Assembly (NCBI RefSeq): GCF_001544575.2
Contig: NZ_FCNY02000014.1
Coordinates: 124,001 to 188,000 of the forward strand
Source of the DNA: Caballeronia cordobensis
GTDB taxonomy: Bacteria; Pseudomonadota; Gammaproteobacteria; Burkholderiales; Burkholderiaceae
Direction of reading: 5' to 3'
DNA: 64,000 nt
Positions 60,768 to 64,000 of this stretch are shown one piece after another. The first letter of the stretch is position 1. Every line of letters starts with the position of its first letter. The notes under the pieces were generated by a model. The model did not search any database. It saw only the letters and a program-made list of their open reading frames with translations, and was not told the origin of the DNA. The translations under genes and the position numbers were made by a program.

Positions 60768-62333
60768 ATGAGTTTCGACAGAACCCGAAGACAGGTGCTT
60801 CGAATCGGCGCGGCAGGCCTCGCGGGATGGTCGCTGCCGCTTGCGTTCGGTGAGCGCGCGCTGGCGGCGCAGGGCGGGGTGCTGACCGTCGCGATTCCGA
60901 GCAATCCGCAGACGCTCGATCCGATCAATCAGCCGAATCACGACGTGATGGCGATCAACCAGCTGATCTTCGAGAATCTCGTCGGCATCGATGCGCACGG
61001 CCAGCGTGTGCCGCAGCTGGCGCGCGCATGGACCGTCACGCCCGACCGTCTGACATACCGCTTCGATCTGGCGCGCAACGTGACATTCCAGAACGGCCAG
61101 CCGTTTTCGTCCGCCGATGTGAAATACAGCTTCGATTACGTGCTCGATCCGGCGCACAAGGCGTTTCGCCGCCCGTTCTGGACCGTCATCGATTCGGTGA
61201 GCGCGCCGGATGCGAACACGGTCGTGATTCGCCTGAAGCGGCCGTATCGGCCCTTGCTCGACTATATGTCGAAGTACATGGGCATTTTTCCGGCGGGCAG
61301 CCGCGAGCAGCATCCGGGCGACTTCTTCCGGCATGCACCGGTAGGCGTCGGCACGGGACCGGGCATTTTCGTGCAGTCGCGCGCGAACGACTTCGTCGAG
61401 CTGCGCCGCAACCCGAACTACTGGCGCCGTGGCGAGCCGCAATGGGAGCGCGTGATGTTCCGCATCATCCCCGAGGAGTCGTCGCGCCTTGCTTCGCTGA
61501 TGTCGATGCAGACGCAGGTCATCAGCGCGCCGCCGGCGCAGCTTTTCGGGCAGATTAGCCGTTCGCCTGGCATCGTCGGTGAAAGCCGGCCGTCGCCGAC
61601 GAGCCCGCTCATGCTGTGCCTCAACACGCGCCGTGCGCCGTTCGACGATCCCGCGTTCCGTCAGGCCGTCTCGCTCGTGCTCGACCGCGTGAAGATCTGC
61701 CGCGACCTGTGCTACGGCGCGGTGAAGGCGAGCAGCATGCCCTTCGCGCCGGATTCCCCGTGGTACGACGCGGCCAGCGCCGCGCGCCTCGATTTCGATC
61801 TGGCGAAAGCCCGCGCGGCGCTCGCGCGCTCGAAGTACGCGACGGGCGCATCATTCGATCTGCTGTACGTGCAGCCTGCGTATCTCATCGATACCTCGAC
61901 CACCGCGCTCTTCATGCAGTCGCAGCTCGCGTCGATTGGCGTGCGCGTCAACCTGCGCCCGCTTGACTTCGGCCAGATGATCTCGCAGGCGATGGTCGGC
62001 AATCATCAGGCGGTGCTGACGGGCTTCATCGCGCCGCCGGAGGCGACCTATCTGCTGAACGCGCTGTTCCGCCCGACCGAGAGCCTCTGGAAAGCGACCG
62101 CCTACGACAATCCGGCCTTCGTCGATCTGATCGATCAGAGCTACGGCGCGGACGAACCTGCCGAACTGAAGGCGCTGCTCGCGAAGATGCAGCAGACCAT
62201 CGCGCGCGACGCGCCTGCGATCTGGATCGGCGCGCTGGAAGTGCAGAACCTCTGGCGCAGCGAAGTGAAGGGCTTCGAGGTGAACACGGGCTTTTCGCTC
62301 GCGCTGGGCGGCGTGTCCGTCGGGCGGGCATAA
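60768..62333 (+). CDS. ABC transporter substrate-binding protein (peptide/opine family 5), Tat signal
   Basis: A 521-residue SBP_bac_5 protein: a twin-arginine-type signal (RTRRQVLRIGAAGLAGWSLPL), then VAIPSNPQTLDPINQPNHD, ENLVGID, DRLTYRFDLARNVTFQNGQPFSSADVKYSFDYV and GTGPGIFVQSRANDFVELRRNPNYW. The periplasmic binder probably recognises peptides, or sugars or opines, as in other LacI-controlled members. AGAGG precedes the ATG at 60768. It is the first gene of the operon. Confidence 0.92.
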   Translation: MSFDRTRRQVLRIGAAGLAGWSLPLAFGERALAAQGGVLTVAIPSNPQTLDPINQPNHDVMAINQLIFENLVGIDAHGQRVPQLARAWTVTPDRLTYRFDLARNVTFQNGQPFSSADVKYSFDYVLDPAHKAFRRPFWTVIDSVSAPDANTVVIRLKRPYRPLLDYMSKYMGIFPAGSREQHPGDFFRHAPVGVGTGPGIFVQSRANDFVELRRNPNYWRRGEPQWERVMFRIIPEESSRLASLMSMQTQVISAPPAQLFGQISRSPGIVGESRPSPTSPLMLCLNTRRAPFDDPAFRQAVSLVLDRVKICRDLCYGAVKASSMPFAPDSPWYDAASAARLDFDLAKARAALARSKYATGASFDLLYVQPAYLIDTSTTALFMQSQLASIGVRVNLRPLDFGQMISQAMVGNHQAVLTGFIAPPEATYLLNALFRPTESLWKATAYDNPAFVDLIDQSYGADEPAELKALLAKMQQTIARDAPAIWIGALEVQNLWRSEVKGFEVNTGFSLALGGVSVGRA

Positions 62334-62343
62334 AGGATACGCG

Positions 62344-63279
62344 ATGAGAATTTTTTCCAGGCTGCTGTCTTCGCTGATGCTGCTCGTCGTCGTGAGCGCG
62401 CTGCTCTTCGCCATGTGCCGCGCGACGCCCGTTTCGCCCGCGCGCCTCACGCTGGGCAGCGACGCGAGCGCCGATCAGATCGCGTCGTTCAACCGTCAGT
62501 ACGGGCTCGACCGGCCGGTCGTCGCGCAATACGGCGCGTGGCTCGGGCACGTGGCGTCGCTCGATTTCGGGCGCTCCTATGTCTCCGGCAACGACATCGG
62601 GCCTGAGATCGCCGATACGCTGCCGGGCACGGTCGAACTGGTCACGCTGTCGTTCGTGTTCACGGTCGTCATGTCGATAGTGCTCGGCACGATCGCGGCA
62701 TTGAAGGAAGACGGCGCCGCCGATCACGTGTTGCGGATCGCGGCGATCGTCGGTCTGTCGATCCCTTCGTTCTGGCTCGGCCTGCTGCTGATCCGCTATG
62801 TGGCGCTCAAGACGGGCTGGCTGCCGGTCGGCGGGCTCGCGCCGTGGAGCGACGGCGTCGGCGCGCATCTCGGCTCGTTCGTGCTGCCGGTGCTCACGAT
62901 GTCCGTGTATTACATCGCGGTGCTGAGCCGGCTCGTGCGCACGAACATGGTCGATGCGTTGTCGCAGGACTATATCCGCACGGCCCGCGCGCTCGGCCTC
63001 CCGCGCGGACGCATCCTCGTCTACGCGCTCAAGAACGCGTTGCCGTCGCTCGTGAGCACGGCGGCGATGAGCTACGGCTACATGTTCGGCTGGGCGCTGA
63101 TCGTCGAGCAGATCTTCAATTTGCCGGGCGTGTCGCGCGCGCTGCTGACCGCGATCTTCCAGCGTGACTATCCCGCCGTGCAGGCAATCGTGCTCGTGAT
63201 CACGACGATTTTCATTGTGTCGAATTGCTGCGCCGACCTCGTGCAAGGCGCTCTCGATCCGAAGGTGAACCGCAAATGA
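62344..63279 (+). CDS. ABC transporter permease, DppB/OppB family
   Basis: A 311-residue inner-membrane permease with six helices and the EAA-type loop YIRTARALGLPRGRILVYALKNALPSLVS. It starts 10 bp after the binding-protein stop (MRIFSRLLSSLMLLVVVSALLF). It forms the channel with the following permease. The stop overlaps the next start. Confidence 0.93.
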   Translation: MRIFSRLLSSLMLLVVVSALLFAMCRATPVSPARLTLGSDASADQIASFNRQYGLDRPVVAQYGAWLGHVASLDFGRSYVSGNDIGPEIADTLPGTVELVTLSFVFTVVMSIVLGTIAALKEDGAADHVLRIAAIVGLSIPSFWLGLLLIRYVALKTGWLPVGGLAPWSDGVGAHLGSFVLPVLTMSVYYIAVLSRLVRTNMVDALSQDYIRTARALGLPRGRILVYALKNALPSLVSTAAMSYGYMFGWALIVEQIFNLPGVSRALLTAIFQRDYPAVQAIVLVITTIFIVSNCCADLVQGALDPKVNRK

Positions 63280-64000
63280 TGGCCGATTCCTCCTTGCCCG
63301 CCGTGCCCGACCGGCCTTCCGCGATGACCGCCACCGCGCGCGGCGCGGGCCGCTTCGTGCGCGCGCTGATGCGTGAGCCGACCGGTGCGGTCGGGCTCGT
63401 GCTGATCGTCGTGCTGCTCGGCGTTGCGCTGTGTGCGCCGCTCCTGCCGCTGAAGGATCCGTTGAAGCTCTTTATCGAACATCGTTTGCAGGCGCCGGGC
63501 GCGGAGTTCTGGCTCGGCACTGACCAAGTGGGCCGCGACGTGCTGAGCCGCGTGATCTGGGGCGCGCGGGCGTCGCTTGCCATCGGGCTCGCGGCGGTCG
63601 CGATCGGCGTCGTGCTTGGCACCGCCATCGGCTTGATTGCAGGCTACAGGGCGGGCACGTGGATCGACGAGTTGCTGATGAAAGCGATGGAGGTGCTCGC
63701 GTCGATTCCGCTGCTCATCTGGGCCATTGCGCTCGTAGGCATCACGGGAACGGACACGATCCGCGTTGCGGGTATTGGGCTCTCCAACGAGTCGAAGCTC
63801 GTGCTGCTGATCGGCGTGCTCTATGCGCCGGGTCTCGCTCGTCTCACATACGGCCTTGCGCGCGCCGAGGTGCAGGCGGAGTACGTCGCCGCGCGCCGTC
63901 TTCAGGGCGCGAGCGCAACGCGCATCGTGCTCTCGGATGTGCTGCCGAACATCATTTCGCCCGTGCTCGTTCAGGCGACGCTGCTGCTCGGCGTGACGAT
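63276..64000 (+). CDS. ABC transporter permease, DppC/OppC family (cut by window end)
   Basis: The first 241 residues of a DppC-type permease starting at ATG 63276, inside the stop region of the preceding gene: N-terminal OppC-type segment (RALMREPTGAVGLVLIVVLLGVALCAPLLP), HRLQAPGAEFWLGTDQVGRDVLSRVIWGARASLAIGL and the EAA loop YVAARRLQGASATRIVLSDVLPNIISP. The reading frame is open at base 64000. ATPase genes presumably follow beyond the window. Confidence 0.93.
   Translation, partial: MMADSSLPAVPDRPSAMTATARGAGRFVRALMREPTGAVGLVLIVVLLGVALCAPLLPLKDPLKLFIEHRLQAPGAEFWLGTDQVGRDVLSRVIWGARASLAIGLAAVAIGVVLGTAIGLIAGYRAGTWIDELLMKAMEVLASIPLLIWAIALVGITGTDTIRVAGIGLSNESKLVLLIGVLYAPGLARLTYGLARAEVQAEYVAARRLQGASATRIVLSDVLPNIISPVLVQATLLLGVT

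Overview
The window is chromosomal or megaplasmid DNA of a high-GC betaproteobacterium of the Burkholderia sensu lato group (Burkholderia, Paraburkholderia or Caballeronia). This is inferred from the GC-rich third codon positions, the family composition (2-furoate genes, degradative HMG-CoA reductase, a very large glycine-rich autotransporter) and the low-oxygen stress island described below. No rRNA, tRNA, insertion sequence, integrase, CRISPR array or replication origin was seen.

Region 1 (about 1-26.9 kb) is a hypoxia/dormancy-type stress island. It encodes an FNR-type [4Fe-4S] regulator, a NarL-type two-component pair, four universal stress proteins, a small heat-shock protein, BON and CBS proteins, an Acg-like and a SagB-like nitroreductase, a hemerythrin, two small c-type cytochromes, a ribosome-hibernation-like protein, a beta-CASP hydrolase, a LOG-family protein, an antiporter, an AI-2E-type permease and a P-type ATPase fused to a hemerythrin domain. 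Seventeen 14-bp sites of the form TTGAY-N4-RTCAA, a few with one mismatch, lie in the intergenic regions and make it look like one FNR regulon. Gene content matches what I recall of the low-oxygen-activated (lxa) locus of B. cenocepacia, and it parallels the unrelated DosR regulon of Mycobacterium. Remnants of ppsA, pfkB and probably ftsH show that parts of the island have decayed.

Region 2 (27.3-33.5 kb) has a MAPEG membrane protein and then a mevalonate catabolism unit. A MocR-type regulator diverges from degradative HMG-CoA reductase (mvaA), HMG-CoA lyase (mvaB), a small membrane protein and a TctA-family permease. A repeated GGTACA motif in the divergent promoter is the likely MocR operator, and a strong hairpin ends the operon. 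Region 3 (33.5-36.3 kb) holds a cupin, a GcvA-like LysR regulator and an alpha/beta hydrolase, with less GC-biased sequence around the first two.

Region 4 (36.6-46.2 kb) is a probable 2-furoate catabolic cluster: an HmfE-like hydrolase, an AraC regulator, a three-subunit molybdenum hydroxylase (HmfABC-like, the large subunit fused to a CoxG domain), an acyl-CoA ligase (HmfD-like) and an MFS importer. Two copies of a 37-bp element mark the two enzyme promoters.

Region 5 (46.3-52.7 kb) is a redox/electrophile cluster (GST, three SDRs, alpha/beta hydrolase, old-yellow-enzyme reductase) next to a LysR regulator. Three promoters share a nearly identical 66-bp architecture. Region 6 (53-59.3 kb) is a 2,104-residue glycine-rich autotransporter. 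Region 7 (59.4 kb to the end) is a LacI-type regulator followed by an oligopeptide-type ABC transporter (binding protein, two permeases, the second cut by the window end) with two perfect LacI operators at its promoter.
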